Assembly (NCBI RefSeq): GCF_000235425.2
Contig: NZ_KI912266.1
Coordinates: forward strand, 7,370,720-7,434,719
Direction of reading: 5' to 3'
Source: Pseudofrankia saprophytica
GTDB taxonomy: Bacteria; Actinomycetota; Actinomycetes; Frankiales; Frankiaceae
Length of the DNA stretch: 64,000 bases
The position numbers were made by a program, and so were the translations under genes. The notes under the pieces are model-generated. The model searched no databases and was not told the origin of the DNA. It saw nothing but the letters and a program-made list of their open reading frames with translations. Within the stretch, counting starts at the first letter, position 1. The number at the start of each line of letters is the position of its first letter. Of the stretch, positions 16,532 through 25,097 are shown in pieces.

Positions 16532-19024
16532 TCAGGACCGGGTGCGACCGCCGCGGGGGACGTTGCGGAAGGGGATGCCGTGGTCGGGGGCCGCCTCGCG
16601 CGGCATGCCGAGCACGCGCTCGCTGATGACGTTGCGGGCGATCTCGGTGGACCCGCCGGCCACGGTGCTGATCGTGCGGACCAGGTAGTCCAGGCCGCAG
16701 CCGGCGGCCGGGTCGTCGTCGGTCCACGCCGCGCCGATGCCGCCGGCGATCTCGAAGGTGATCGTGTCCCGGCGCGTGCCGAAGTGGCCGGCGAACAGCC
16801 GGCCGATCGCCGACGACTGCGAGTGCATCCGGCCCGTGGTCATACCGGCGGCGAGCCTCCGGTTGAGCTGCTCACGCACCACGGACAGCAGCCGCGCCTC
16901 GCCGATCAGCTCCCGCGTCCGCGGGTCGTCGAGCCGGCCGAGCCGGGCGGCGATCGGGACGAGCGGCGCGTCGATGCCGGCGCTGCCCCGCCGGGTGTGG
17001 CTCGGCCTGGTCGTGAACGGCGAGTTGTTCGCCTGCCGCTCGTACATCATCCAGCTGGTACCGACGGTCCAGCCGCCGTCGACGTCACCGAGACGCTCGC
17101 TGTCGGGCACCCGGACGTCGGTGAGGTACTCCTGGCAGAACTCCATCGAGCCGTTGAGCATCTCGATACGGCTGATCTCGATGCCCGGCTGGTGGATCGG
17201 CAGCATGAACACCGACAGGCCGCGGTGCTTGGGCACGTCCCAGTTCGTGCGGGCCAGGCACAGCGCCCAGTCGGACCACCAGGCGCCGGTGCTCCAGATC
17301 TTCGACCCGTTGAGCACCCACTCGTCGCCCTCGCGGACCGCGGACATGAGCGCCCCGGCGACGTCGGACCCGCCACTGGGCTCGGAGAGGAACTGGATCC
17401 AGATCTCATCGCCGCGCAGGATCGCCGGCAGGTGGCGCAGCTTCTGCTCCTCGGTGCCGAACTCGAGGATGACGGCGGCACACGGCGACAACGTCGGCAC
17501 CTGCAGGTGGCGCGGGAACTCGTAGCCGGCGAGTTCCTCGTTGAGGACCTCCTGGTGCGCCGCGGTGAGGCCCTGGCCGCCGTACTCGCGCGGGAAGGTG
17601 ATGCCGGCGAGGCCCGCGTCGAACAGCATCCGCTGCAGCTTGCGGGCGCGGGCGACCTCGGCGAGCTCCTGCTCGTCGGTCAGCGTCCGCCGCAGCGTAC
17701 GGACCGTCTCGTCCTGCTTGAGGTTGCCCTGGATGAACCGGCGGGCCCGCTCCCGGAAACTGTCGAGATCCTCGAGGTCACCCGCCGCGTTCGCCCGCGC
17801 CGCCACCGGGCCCGCGCCCTGGGCCGCGGGCGCCTCCTGCGGCTGGGTGTCATCGCTCGGGGCGGCGGCCTGAGCGATGGCGACGGCGGCCAGCCGGCCC
17901 AGGTGCTCGTCCGGGGTACCGAACAGGGCGCGGTTGACGGCGCCCCGGCGCAGGAACAGGTGCAGGTCGTGCTCGAAGGTGATGCCGATGCCGCCGTGCA
18001 GCTGAACACAGTCCTGCAGCAGCTCGACACCCGGCTCGCCGAGAGCCTTGGCGACGCTGACCAGCTCGTCGGCCTGCGGCGAGCCCGCGTCGACGGCGGC
18101 GGCCGCGGCGTCGACGGCGGCGTGCGTCGCCTCCAGCCACATCTTCATGTCGGCGAACCGGTGCTTGAGCGCCTGGTAGGACGCGAGCGGGCGGCCGAAC
18201 GAGTACCGGTCGAAGGCCCAGTCGACGGTCATGTCGAACGCGCGCTGCAGCGCGCCGACCATCTCGGCGGTGACCAGGACCAGGGCGAGCTGGAGCTGGC
18301 GGCGCACGTCCTCGTCGCTGCCGGCGAACTCGCCGACGACGGCCGCACGCGGCAGCCGCACCCCGTCGAAGGTGACCGCGGCGAACCGGCGGGTCAGGTC
18401 GAGGGAATGCATCGGCGTGACGGTGACGCCGGCCGCGTCGGCGGGCACGAGCACCTGGGTGAGCCCGTCGCCGGTACGGCCGGTCACCAGCAGGTGGCTC
18501 GCCCAGGCGGCCGCCTCGACCGGGCGCTTGACCCCGTCGAGCACGACCTCGTCCCCGTCGGCCCGCACGGTGAGGGTCACGGTGCCGAGGCGGTCGTGCG
18601 GGGCCGGCTCGGCCAGGCACCACGCGCCGACCGCCTCGCCGGCCAGGAGGGCGTCGAGGACCTCGGCGTGCCCGGAGGCCGCGTCGGACCGACCGGCGGC
18701 CGCGGCCGCCGTCAGCGCGCGAGACAGCGCCGCGGCGACGACGTTCGTCGCGACCAGCGGGCCCGGGGCCGCGTGGGTGCCGAACTCGTAGGCGATCAGG
18801 CTCAGGTCGACGACCGGCGAGCCACTGACGCTGCCGCCGCCGAACTCGTCGTCGACGACCAGAGCGGTCCAGCCGAGCTCGGCGCCGGCCCGCCAGTAGT
18901 CACGGCCGAACCCCTCCGGGTCGTCGCGCAGCCGGCGCAGCGCGTCCGGCGCGGCCTCCCGCTCCAGGTAGCGCGCCGTGGTGTCACGCAGGATCTCCTG
19001 CTCCGAGCTCAGCTCGATCAGCAT
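16532..19024 (-). CDS. Two-domain acyl-CoA dehydrogenase fusion (FadE34-like layout)
   Basis: An 830-residue protein made of two complete acyl-CoA dehydrogenase (ACAD) folds joined by an Ala/Pro-rich linker at about residues 385-420. The N-terminal half has DRYSFGRPLASYQALKHRFADM (272-293) and GGIGITFEHDLHLFLRR (344-360). Its FAD-phosphate motif is degenerate (AEPAPHDRLG at 138-147 instead of EPxAGSD). The C-terminal half keeps FLSEPSGGSD (545-554), ARTNW.VPKHRG and the C-terminal AGGSTEIARNVI. This resembles actinobacterial alpha2beta2 ACADs such as FadE26/27 and FadE28/29, which bind only two FADs per tetramer, and the natural fusion FadE34. Those enzymes act on CoA thioesters of steroid side chains. 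It probably dehydrogenates a bulky acyl-CoA. It is divergent from the GntR gene at 19301. Confidence 0.88.
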   Translation of the reverse strand: MLIELSSEQEILRDTTARYLEREAAPDALRRLRDDPEGFGRDYWRAGAELGWTALVVDDEFGGGSVSGSPVVDLSLIAYEFGTHAAPGPLVATNVVAAALSRALTAAAAAGRSDAASGHAEVLDALLAGEAVGAWCLAEPAPHDRLGTVTLTVRADGDEVVLDGVKRPVEAAAWASHLLVTGRTGDGLTQVLVPADAAGVTVTPMHSLDLTRRFAAVTFDGVRLPRAAVVGEFAGSDEDVRRQLQLALVLVTAEMVGALQRAFDMTVDWAFDRYSFGRPLASYQALKHRFADMKMWLEATHAAVDAAAAAVDAGSPQADELVSVAKALGEPGVELLQDCVQLHGGIGITFEHDLHLFLRRGAVNRALFGTPDEHLGRLAAVAIAQAAAPSDDTQPQEAPAAQGAGPVAARANAAGDLEDLDSFRERARRFIQGNLKQDETVRTLRRTLTDEQELAEVARARKLQRMLFDAGLAGITFPREYGGQGLTAAHQEVLNEELAGYEFPRHLQVPTLSPCAAVILEFGTEEQKLRHLPAILRGDEIWIQFLSEPSGGSDVAGALMSAVREGDEWVLNGSKIWSTGAWWSDWALCLARTNWDVPKHRGLSVFMLPIHQPGIEISRIEMLNGSMEFCQEYLTDVRVPDSERLGDVDGGWTVGTSWMMYERQANNSPFTTRPSHTRRGSAGIDAPLVPIAARLGRLDDPRTRELIGEARLLSVVREQLNRRLAAGMTTGRMHSQSSAIGRLFAGHFGTRRDTITFEIAGGIGAAWTDDDPAAGCGLDYLVRTISTVAGGSTEIARNVISERVLGMPREAAPDHGIPFRNVPRGGRTRS

Positions 19025-19071
19025 GGACTCGACACTCCCAGGACGGCTCGTGGGCGGTGGCCCGGGCGGAT

Positions 19072-19085
19072 TGATTCATAATTCA
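19072..19085. promoter_or_regulatory. AT-rich palindrome in the ACAD/GntR divergent promoter region
   Basis: TGATTCATAATTCA fits the palindrome TGAnTnATnAnTCA and is the only AT-rich patch in the 276-bp gap 19025-19300. It is a candidate operator for the GntR regulator at 19301, close to the divergent acyl-CoA dehydrogenase start. The rest of the gap shows no gene. Confidence 0.4.
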
Positions 19086-19300
19086 CTAAGGCAATCTACG
19101 GTCGACGGGGCGGAACGCGCCATGCGCTGTGGGACGGAGGACACGCTCACGCCCGTCCCGCCGGCCGGCGGCCGTATACAGGGAGGCCCCGGCCGGGCGC
19201 CACGGCGTCCGGACGCGCCACGGCCAAAGATCGCATACTGTCGATGCCGCCCGACCCACGCCGCCGAACACCATCCGTCACCACCGCGAGGACCAGCACC

Positions 19301-19957
19301 GTGCCGCCCAGCCGAACCGTCAAACTCACGAAGGCGAGCAACGCCGTCGTCGACTACCTTCTCGAGGAGATCTTCGAAGGGCGGCTGCGCTCCGGGCAGC
19401 GCGTCGACCTCGTCGAGGTGGGCGACGCGCTCGGCCTGTCCCGCAGCCCGGTCCGGGAGGGCCTCGTCATGCTGGAGCGGGACGGGATCGTCTCGATCCG
19501 GCCGCACCGCGGGGTGTTCGTCGAGCCGTTCGACGCCGAGTCGGTGCTCGACGACTTCGAGGTGATGGGCCTGCTGTCCGGGGTGGCCGTCTCTCGGCTG
19601 GCGAACCAGCGTGACCCGGCGGTCATCGCCGAGCTGGAACAGCTGATCGCCGAGCTGAAGGTCACCGAGCCGCTCGATCGCATCGGCGAGATCGTCCAGC
19701 AGATCCTGCGCGCCCAGCATCGCGCCGGCGGCTCACGGCGGCTGCGCGCCGAGCTGCGCGCCTTCGCCGGCTTCCTTCCGTGGGTGTTCCGCGTCGAGAG
19801 CGGCCTGACGCACGCCGACGTCGTGGCGGAGATGGAGCGGGTCATGAACGCCATCGTCGCGGGCGACGGCGACGGCGCCGCCCGCCAGCGCGTCGCGGAC
19901 TTCCGCGCCGCGGGCGAACGCGTCGTCTCGGCCCTCACCGCCCGAGGCATCCTCTGA
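19301..19957 (+). CDS. GntR-family transcriptional regulator (FCD-type)
   Basis: A 218-residue regulator. The start is taken as GTG 19301 after GAGGAC; an in-frame ATG lies 57 bp upstream. Residues about 10-80 form the GntR winged helix (DLVEVGDALGLSRSPVREGLVMLERDGIVSIRPHRGVFV). The C-terminal helical domain (EVMGLLSGVAVSRLA...DGDGAARQRVADFRAAGERV) is FCD-like but shortened. Divergent placement from the acyl-CoA dehydrogenase fusion suggests it controls that gene, probably releasing DNA on binding an acyl or CoA ligand (inference from family). It also lies convergent to the SDR at 20016. Confidence 0.87.
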   Translation: MPPSRTVKLTKASNAVVDYLLEEIFEGRLRSGQRVDLVEVGDALGLSRSPVREGLVMLERDGIVSIRPHRGVFVEPFDAESVLDDFEVMGLLSGVAVSRLANQRDPAVIAELEQLIAELKVTEPLDRIGEIVQQILRAQHRAGGSRRLRAELRAFAGFLPWVFRVESGLTHADVVAEMERVMNAIVAGDGDGAARQRVADFRAAGERVVSALTARGIL

Positions 19958-20015
19958 CCTGGAGCCCCCGGCCGCGCGGCCACCCCGTCCCGGCCACCCG
20001 CCCAACGGCGACGTC

Positions 20016-20798
20016 CTAGGTTTCCTGGATGCCGCCCATGTGGTGGCCGCCGTCGACGGAGAGGACCTGGCCGGTGATGTAGGAGGCCGCGTCGCTCGCG
20101 AAGAAGGCGATCGCCTGGGCCACCTCGTCGGGCCGGCCGACCCGGCCGAGGGGGGTGCCCGCGGCGATGTCGCCCGGGTCGATGCCGGCGACGTCCCAGG
20201 CCGCGGCCGCCCGCTCGGAGGCGATCCCGCCCACGGCGACGCAGTTGGCGCGGATGCCGTAGTGCCCCCACTCGGCGGCGGTGACCTTGGTGAACATCTG
20301 CAGCGCCGCCTTCGCGGCCGCGTAGTGCGCCCCGCCCCTGACGCCGTAGACGCCGGCGTCCGAGGAGACGTTGATGATCGCTCCGGAGCGCTGCGCGACG
20401 AGGTGCCGGCCGGCCTCCCGAGTGCAGAAGTAGGCCGCGCGGACGTTGAGGTCGAAGCTCGCGTCCCAGCCCTTGGTCGGCAGGGTCCGCAGCGGGCCCA
20501 TCCGGGTGCCGCCGGCGTTGTTGACGAGGATGTCGACCCGCCCGAGCTCCGCGACGGTGCGCTCGACGAGGGCGACGACCTGCTCCTCGTCCTTGATGTT
20601 CGTCGGCACCGGCAGGCAGCGCCGGCCGGTGGCGTCGCGCACCGCCGCCGACGTGCGTTCCAGGTCCGCGACGGTGCGGGCGGCGATGGCGACGTCGGCG
20701 CCGTGGGCGGCCAGCAGCCTGGCGGTCGCGGCGCCGATGCCGGTGCCGCCACCCGTCACGATCGCCACGCGCCCCGTCAGGTCGTAGGGAGCATCCAT
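20016..20798 (-). CDS. Short-chain dehydrogenase/reductase
   Basis: A 260-residue classical SDR: TGGGTGIG at about residues 15-22, NNAGG near 92, SSDAGVYGVRGGAHYAAAKAALQMF with the catalytic Ser-Tyr-Lys set near 144-163, and a C-terminal ITGQVLSVDGGHHMGG. It is the last gene of a minus-strand operon: P450 (22514), SDR (21636), isomerase-like protein (20857), this SDR. Such SDRs are often 2,4-dienoyl-CoA reductase or 3-oxoacyl reductase-like. The P450 upstream suggests oxidation of the alcohol it produces (inference). Confidence 0.9.
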   Translation of the reverse strand: MDAPYDLTGRVAIVTGGGTGIGAATARLLAAHGADVAIAARTVADLERTSAAVRDATGRRCLPVPTNIKDEEQVVALVERTVAELGRVDILVNNAGGTRMGPLRTLPTKGWDASFDLNVRAAYFCTREAGRHLVAQRSGAIINVSSDAGVYGVRGGAHYAAAKAALQMFTKVTAAEWGHYGIRANCVAVGGIASERAAAAWDVAGIDPGDIAAGTPLGRVGRPDEVAQAIAFFASDAASYITGQVLSVDGGHHMGGIQET

Positions 20799-20856
20799 AA
20801 GGCGAGAACCTCTGCCTTCCTCGACGGTCTGGGGCTGCCGGTCGGGCGGTGGCCGG

Positions 20857-21615
20857 TCAGCGCCAGAAGCGGGCGGTGGACTCGTAGGCGCGCCGGCAGA
20901 ACTCGGGGACCGGCAGCTGGCGCAGCTCGGCGGACAGCACCTCGACGCTCACCAGGCCGTCGAAGCCGCGCTCGAGCAGGGTCGAGGCGAACCTGTCCAG
21001 GTCCAGCTCGCCGTCGCCCGGCATGGCGCGGCGGTGCAACGTCTCGGACGTGGCGCTGCCGATCGGCGCCGGGGCATCGTCGAACTGCAGGTAGGCGATC
21101 TCTGCCAGTGGGATCGTCGCCAGCTCCTCCCAGGTGCTCCGCCCCCGGAAGAAGTGCCAGGTGTCGATCAGCACCCCCGCGCGCTCGACACCGGCGGCGG
21201 CCACCACGTCCCTGGCCTCGGAGATCGTCCCGACGAAGCCCATCGGGCTGAACTCGACGGCGAGCCCCGCCCCGGCCTCGGCGAGCACCTCGGCGCAGCG
21301 CCGGATCAGCGGCGCGGTCTGGGCGGTCAGCTTCGTCCGGAACCCGGCGAGCACCCAGCGGGCGCTGAGCACGGACGCCGCCTCGGCAAGCCTCTCCGCC
21401 TGTGCCAGCGTCTCCTCGGCGTCGTCGCCGATCAGCAGCGCGAGCACCTCGTGGCAGCGCAGCCCGGCGGCGTCCAACGTCTTCGCGGCGGCCGGGGTCG
21501 CGTTGCCCGCGGCCATGCCGACGGCGGTGAAGCCCGCCGCCGCGGTGGCCGCGGCAAGGCCCGGGACGTCGATCTCCCATCGCGAGTCGGGAGTCAGCGC
21601 GATCTCGACCGTCAT
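20857..21615 (-). CDS. Sugar phosphate isomerase/epimerase-like TIM-barrel protein
   Basis: A 252-residue AP-endonuclease-2 (xylose isomerase-like) barrel. It starts at ATG 21615 with GAGGAG 5 nt upstream. Family-type segments are VEFSPMGF near residue 124 (metal-binding Glu), GVLIDTWHFFRG near 150 (Asp-x-x-His metal pair), AYLQFDDAP near 177 and GLVSVEVLSAEL near 228 (final Glu). These give the usual Glu-Asp-His-Glu divalent metal site. The position between two SDRs in a P450 operon suggests isomerisation or dehydration of a polar catabolic intermediate rather than sugar metabolism. No closer assignment is possible. Confidence 0.82.
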   Translation of the reverse strand: MTVEIALTPDSRWEIDVPGLAAATAAAGFTAVGMAAGNATPAAAKTLDAAGLRCHEVLALLIGDDAEETLAQAERLAEAASVLSARWVLAGFRTKLTAQTAPLIRRCAEVLAEAGAGLAVEFSPMGFVGTISEARDVVAAAGVERAGVLIDTWHFFRGRSTWEELATIPLAEIAYLQFDDAPAPIGSATSETLHRRAMPGDGELDLDRFASTLLERGFDGLVSVEVLSAELRQLPVPEFCRRAYESTARFWR

Positions 21616-21635
21616 GAGTTCTCCTCGACGCGAAG

Positions 21636-22376
21636 TCAGGCCGGCTGGCGGGGCATGACGGTGACCGACGGGATGGAGCCGCGGCAGCGCAGGACGCCGT
21701 CGAGGACGCGCAGCAGCTCGTCGACGTCGAGCAGGGCGCCGGTCTGGTACCCGCGGCTGACCCACAGCGGCCGGACCTTCGCCATGTAGTCCCAGTCCCA
21801 GTCGGCGGGGAACTCGCTCTGGTTGGGGCCCTCGCCGCCGGCACAGTCGCCGACGACGACGCGGGTGAAGCCGACGTCGGGGTGCTCGGTGCGGTAGGCC
21901 TCGACGAGCTTGTCGAGGGCCGCCTTGCTGACCGCGTAGGCGGCGAACCCGGGCCAGACGGGCGTGAGCGACGCGCTGATCGACGACAGGTAGGCCGCGA
22001 CGCCGCCGGAGGCCTTCAGATGCGGCAGCGCGGCGGCGGTGATGAGAGCCGCCCCGGTCACGTTCGTGTCGAACGCGCGCCGCCAGGTCTGGGCGTCGAC
22101 CCGCTCGACCGGGGAGAGCGGGCCGATGCCGGCGCTGTAGACGACGGCGTCGATGCCGCCGAGGCCGGCCGCGGCCTCCTCGATCGCGGCCTGGCAACTC
22201 GCCTCGTCGGTGACGTCGCAGGCGACGGCGAGCGTCCCGGGGCCCGCCTCCTTCGCCGCGTCCACCAGCCGCTCACGGCGGCGCGCCAGCAGCGCGACCT
22301 GGTCGCCGCGGCGGCCCAGGTCCACGCCGATGCATCTGCCGAGCCCGCTCGACGCTCCGACGACGACAGCCTTCAC
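21636..22376 (-). CDS. Short-chain dehydrogenase/reductase, paralogue of 28159-28938
   Basis: A 246-residue SDR from GTG 22376 with AAAGGGAGT upstream. The nucleotide motif is VVGASSGLGR (residues about 5-14) in place of TGxxxGxG. Catalytic residues lie in YLSSISAS...YAVSKAALDK. The C-terminal half has GFTRVVVGDCAGGEGPNQSEFP. It is plainly paralogous to the SDR at 28159, which shares VALLARR, FDTNV.GAA.ITAAA and YAVSKAALDKL. Both copies stand near P450 genes that are also paralogous (22514 and 33313), suggesting duplicated catabolic modules. It follows the P450 by 137 bp, which includes a GC-rich inverted repeat. Confidence 0.88.
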   Translation of the reverse strand: MKAVVVGASSGLGRCIGVDLGRRGDQVALLARRRERLVDAAKEAGPGTLAVACDVTDEASCQAAIEEAAAGLGGIDAVVYSAGIGPLSPVERVDAQTWRRAFDTNVTGAALITAAALPHLKASGGVAAYLSSISASLTPVWPGFAAYAVSKAALDKLVEAYRTEHPDVGFTRVVVGDCAGGEGPNQSEFPADWDWDYMAKVRPLWVSRGYQTGALLDVDELLRVLDGVLRCRGSIPSVTVMPRQPA

Positions 22377-22513
22377 CAGGGACTCCCTTTCTCGGCCGCC
22401 GGCCGCGCGCGGCGGCCGGGCGCGCCCGACTGGGTCCCCAGGTACCCCGAGGGGCGGTCGCCGCGGCCCGGGACCCGGCGGCCGCGCCGCTGCCGACGGC
22501 AGACTGCCGGCGG

Positions 22514-23713
22514 TCAGAGGACGAACGGCAGCTTCTCGTAGCCGCGGACGGTGCTGGTGTGCAGCCGGACGGCGCGGTCCCGGTCGACGTCCCACCTGGG
22601 GAAGCGGCGCAGCGTCTCCTCGATCGCGACGCGCGCCTCCAGCCGGGCGAGACCGGCGCCGAGGCAGAAGTGGATGCCGTGGCCGAAGGACATGTGGCTG
22701 TCGGACGTCCGGTGGATGTCGAAGCGGTCGGGGTCCGGGTACCTGCGGTCGTCGCGGCCGGCGGAGCCGGTGAGCAGCAGCACCTTCGACATCGCGGGGA
22801 TCGTCACGCCGTGCAGCTCGACCTCGCGGGTGGTCATGCGGCCCTGGACCGGCGACGGCGGCTCGTAGCGCATCAGCTCCTCGACCGCGTTCGGGACGAG
22901 CGCGAAGTTGGCGGCGAGCTCGGCCCGCTGGTCGGGATGGTCGGCGAGCACCGAGCCGAACCAGCCGAGGAGGCGGGCGACGGTCTCCGTGCCGGCGCTG
23001 ACGATCTCCTGGGCGACGGTCGCGGCCTGCTCGGTGGAGAGGCGGCGGGGGCCGTCCTCGGAGGCGATCTCGGCCTCGGCGAGGCCGGTGATCATGTCGT
23101 CGCGGGGTACCTTGCGGCGCGCCTCGATCTGCTCGTGCCAGTACGCCTTGAGCTTCACCGTGGCCGCGCGCGAGATGTCGTTGCTCATCCCGGCGGTCTC
23201 GTCGTGGTGAAACGTCAGGTCGATCGTCCTGCGGATCTCCTCGCGGTCCGCCGGGTCGACGCCGATGAGCTCGGAGATCACCTTCGACGGGAGCTGCGCG
23301 GCGAAGTCCTGGACGTAGTCGAAGCCGCCCCCGCCGACGTGCGGGTCGAGCATCTCGGCGCACAGGCCGCGGATGGCGCCCTCCAGCCGGGCGACCCGGC
23401 GCGGGGTGAACGCCCGGGAGACGAGCGCGCGCAGCATGTTGTGGACCGGGGGGTCGGAGAAGATCAGGAACACGGGCGGCATCGGCTCCGGGCTCATGAT
23501 CTCCAGGACGGTACCGTGCGCGGAGCTGAACGTCGCCGCGTCGCGGTGGGCCTCGTCGACGTCGGCGTAGCGGGAGAGCGCGTAGAAACCGAACCGCTCG
23601 TTGCGGTAGAGCGGTGACTCGGCGCGCATCCGCTCCCACACCGGGTACGGGTCGGTGTCGATCGTCTTGTCGAACGGGTCCCAGTACAGGTCAGCCACGG
23701 CCGTCGGCGTCAT
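22514..23713 (-). CDS. Cytochrome P450 (bacterial class I type)
   Basis: A 399-residue soluble P450, first gene of the minus-strand operon. The I-helix oxygen-activation motif is SAGTETVARLLG (about 239-250), the ExxR is EELMRYEPPSPVQGR (about 279), and the heme loop is FGHGIHFCLG with the axial Cys at residue 350. It hydroxylates an unknown substrate with electrons from a ferredoxin encoded elsewhere; no ferredoxin is next to it. The closest relative in the window is the P450 at 33313, with the same length, the same N-terminal ADLYWDPFD/TELYWDPYD start and the same C-terminal LHTSTVRGYEKLP. Confidence 0.93.
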   Translation of the reverse strand: MTPTAVADLYWDPFDKTIDTDPYPVWERMRAESPLYRNERFGFYALSRYADVDEAHRDAATFSSAHGTVLEIMSPEPMPPVFLIFSDPPVHNMLRALVSRAFTPRRVARLEGAIRGLCAEMLDPHVGGGGFDYVQDFAAQLPSKVISELIGVDPADREEIRRTIDLTFHHDETAGMSNDISRAATVKLKAYWHEQIEARRKVPRDDMITGLAEAEIASEDGPRRLSTEQAATVAQEIVSAGTETVARLLGWFGSVLADHPDQRAELAANFALVPNAVEELMRYEPPSPVQGRMTTREVELHGVTIPAMSKVLLLTGSAGRDDRRYPDPDRFDIHRTSDSHMSFGHGIHFCLGAGLARLEARVAIEETLRRFPRWDVDRDRAVRLHTSTVRGYEKLPFVL

Positions 23714-24023
23714 CTATCAGTCCTTGGGTTTGTCGCGTCCAGCGCGGATGGTCGCGGTCCGTGCGCCGCCCGGTGCGGCCGGCGCGTCGAGCGGCGGCCC
23801 GGGCGGGCGGCATGCCCAGCATCGCGCATTTGAACAGTGTCTGACGAGCGAACGCACCCTCCCCCGCATTCGGCGGGGTTGTCAAGGCCCGTCCGGTTTC
23901 GCCGGGTCACGAGAGCACGCGTCCGGCCCATCAGGCCTTCCTGGCCGCGGGAGCGCGCTTCGAGCCCGTCGGGCCGGCCGTGCGGGTGCGCGGCCGGCCC
24001 GACGGGTGCGGGCAGCTGGTTGG
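23714..24023. other. Intergenic region, no gene; GC-rich inverted repeat at 23862-23878
   Basis: No convincing coding frame. CCCCGC-ATTCG-GCGGGG (23862-23878) is a small hairpin. It lies downstream of the minus-strand gene 24024-25097 and could end that transcript. The P450 promoter should lie in 23714-23800 but no clear -35/-10 pair was found. Confidence 0.5.
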
Positions 24024-25097
24024 TCAGCGCAGCGCGGTGCCGATGATCTGGGGCAGGTCCAGCGTCGTGCGGATACCCGGAAGCGCCGCGACGACGGCGG
24101 GGATCGCGTTGACCGGGCGATGGGCTGTGTAGCCGGGCGTCATCGCGCCCATCTCGTCGAGGGTGAGGGGGAAGCGCAGGGTGATGTCGAGGGGGGCGTC
24201 GCCCTCGACGGTCACCCGCCAGCCGGCGTCGAGCGCCAGCTCCCAGGCCGGGTCCAGCTCGGTGGAGCAGAACCAGTGCGCCTTGAACTCCAGCAACGGC
24301 GTGCCGCCGCGCAGGCCCGTCACCGTGATGCGCTGCGCGGCCACCGTCCCGGCGGCGATGCGGCCGGCGGCGATGTCGATGTCGCGCGTCGCGACGGCGA
24401 CCTCGCCCGAGGCGGTGATCTCCTCGAGCGGGACGCCCAACGCATCGGCGGTCAGCGACAGCGACGGGCCGAAGGCCTCGGCCAGGTACGCCGCGCGCCG
24501 GTCGTCGAACGCCGCCGGCGGCTGCCCGTAGCCCATCAGGTTGAAGATCATGTCGGGCGAGTCGCGCCGCGACATGTTGGCGTACTCGTTGATGACGATC
24601 CGGTCGAGCCGGCGCTGGAGGGAGGAGACCACCAGCGGGATCGCCTCGGAGATGAACCCGGGGCTGGAGCCGGTGCTGTGGATCGAGGCCCCGCCCGCCG
24701 CGCAGGCCTTCTCCACCTGCGCACGCAGGGCCGGGTCCATGCTGGCCGGGCGGTGGAACTCGCCGCGAGTGGTGACGATGTTCGCGCCGGACTCGAGCAG
24801 CCGGCACACCTCGTCAGCGTCCAGCCGGGCCGGCATGTAGAGGACGCAGTCGGCGCCGAGAGCCACGATGTCGTCGATGCTCGTCGTCGCCGCGACGCCG
24901 GTGGTGATGCCCAGTCCCGCGAGCTCGCCGGCGTCCTTGCCCGCCTTGGCGTCGCTGTAGACGTAGAGCCCGACCAGCTCCAGGTTCGGGTGTTCGATGA
25001 CCGTCCGCAGCGCGCGGGTGCCGATGTTGCCGGTCGCCCACTGGACGACCCGGAGCGGAGCCTGCGGTAACGCGGTGTCGCTGGACGTCGTTGTCAT
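24024..25097 (-). CDS. Dihydrodipicolinate-reductase-like NAD(P)-binding protein
   Basis: A 357-residue two-domain dehydrogenase of the DapB-like/2,4-diaminopentanoate-dehydrogenase-like group common in mycobacteria and related genera. The Rossmann segment VVQWATGNIGTRALR is at about residues 17-31, and GADCVLYMPARLDADEV and STGSSPGFISEAIPL follow. The C-terminal part is the long DapB-like insert and not a lysine-pathway DapB. The start overlaps the stop of the upstream DUF35-thiolase gene by 4 bp (ATGA), so the two are translationally coupled. Proteins of this family are linked to lipid or steroid catabolism but mostly uncharacterised; the reaction is unknown. Confidence 0.8.
   Translation of the reverse strand: MTTTSSDTALPQAPLRVVQWATGNIGTRALRTVIEHPNLELVGLYVYSDAKAGKDAGELAGLGITTGVAATTSIDDIVALGADCVLYMPARLDADEVCRLLESGANIVTTRGEFHRPASMDPALRAQVEKACAAGGASIHSTGSSPGFISEAIPLVVSSLQRRLDRIVINEYANMSRRDSPDMIFNLMGYGQPPAAFDDRRAAYLAEAFGPSLSLTADALGVPLEEITASGEVAVATRDIDIAAGRIAAGTVAAQRITVTGLRGGTPLLEFKAHWFCSTELDPAWELALDAGWRVTVEGDAPLDITLRFPLTLDEMGAMTPGYTAHRPVNAIPAVVAALPGIRTTLDLPQIIGTALR

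Noticed and set aside
16136-19081. A 981-codon open frame on the plus strand
   Set aside because: It mirrors the acyl-CoA dehydrogenase fusion on the other strand; composition is that of a GC-rich shadow frame with no domain signatures.
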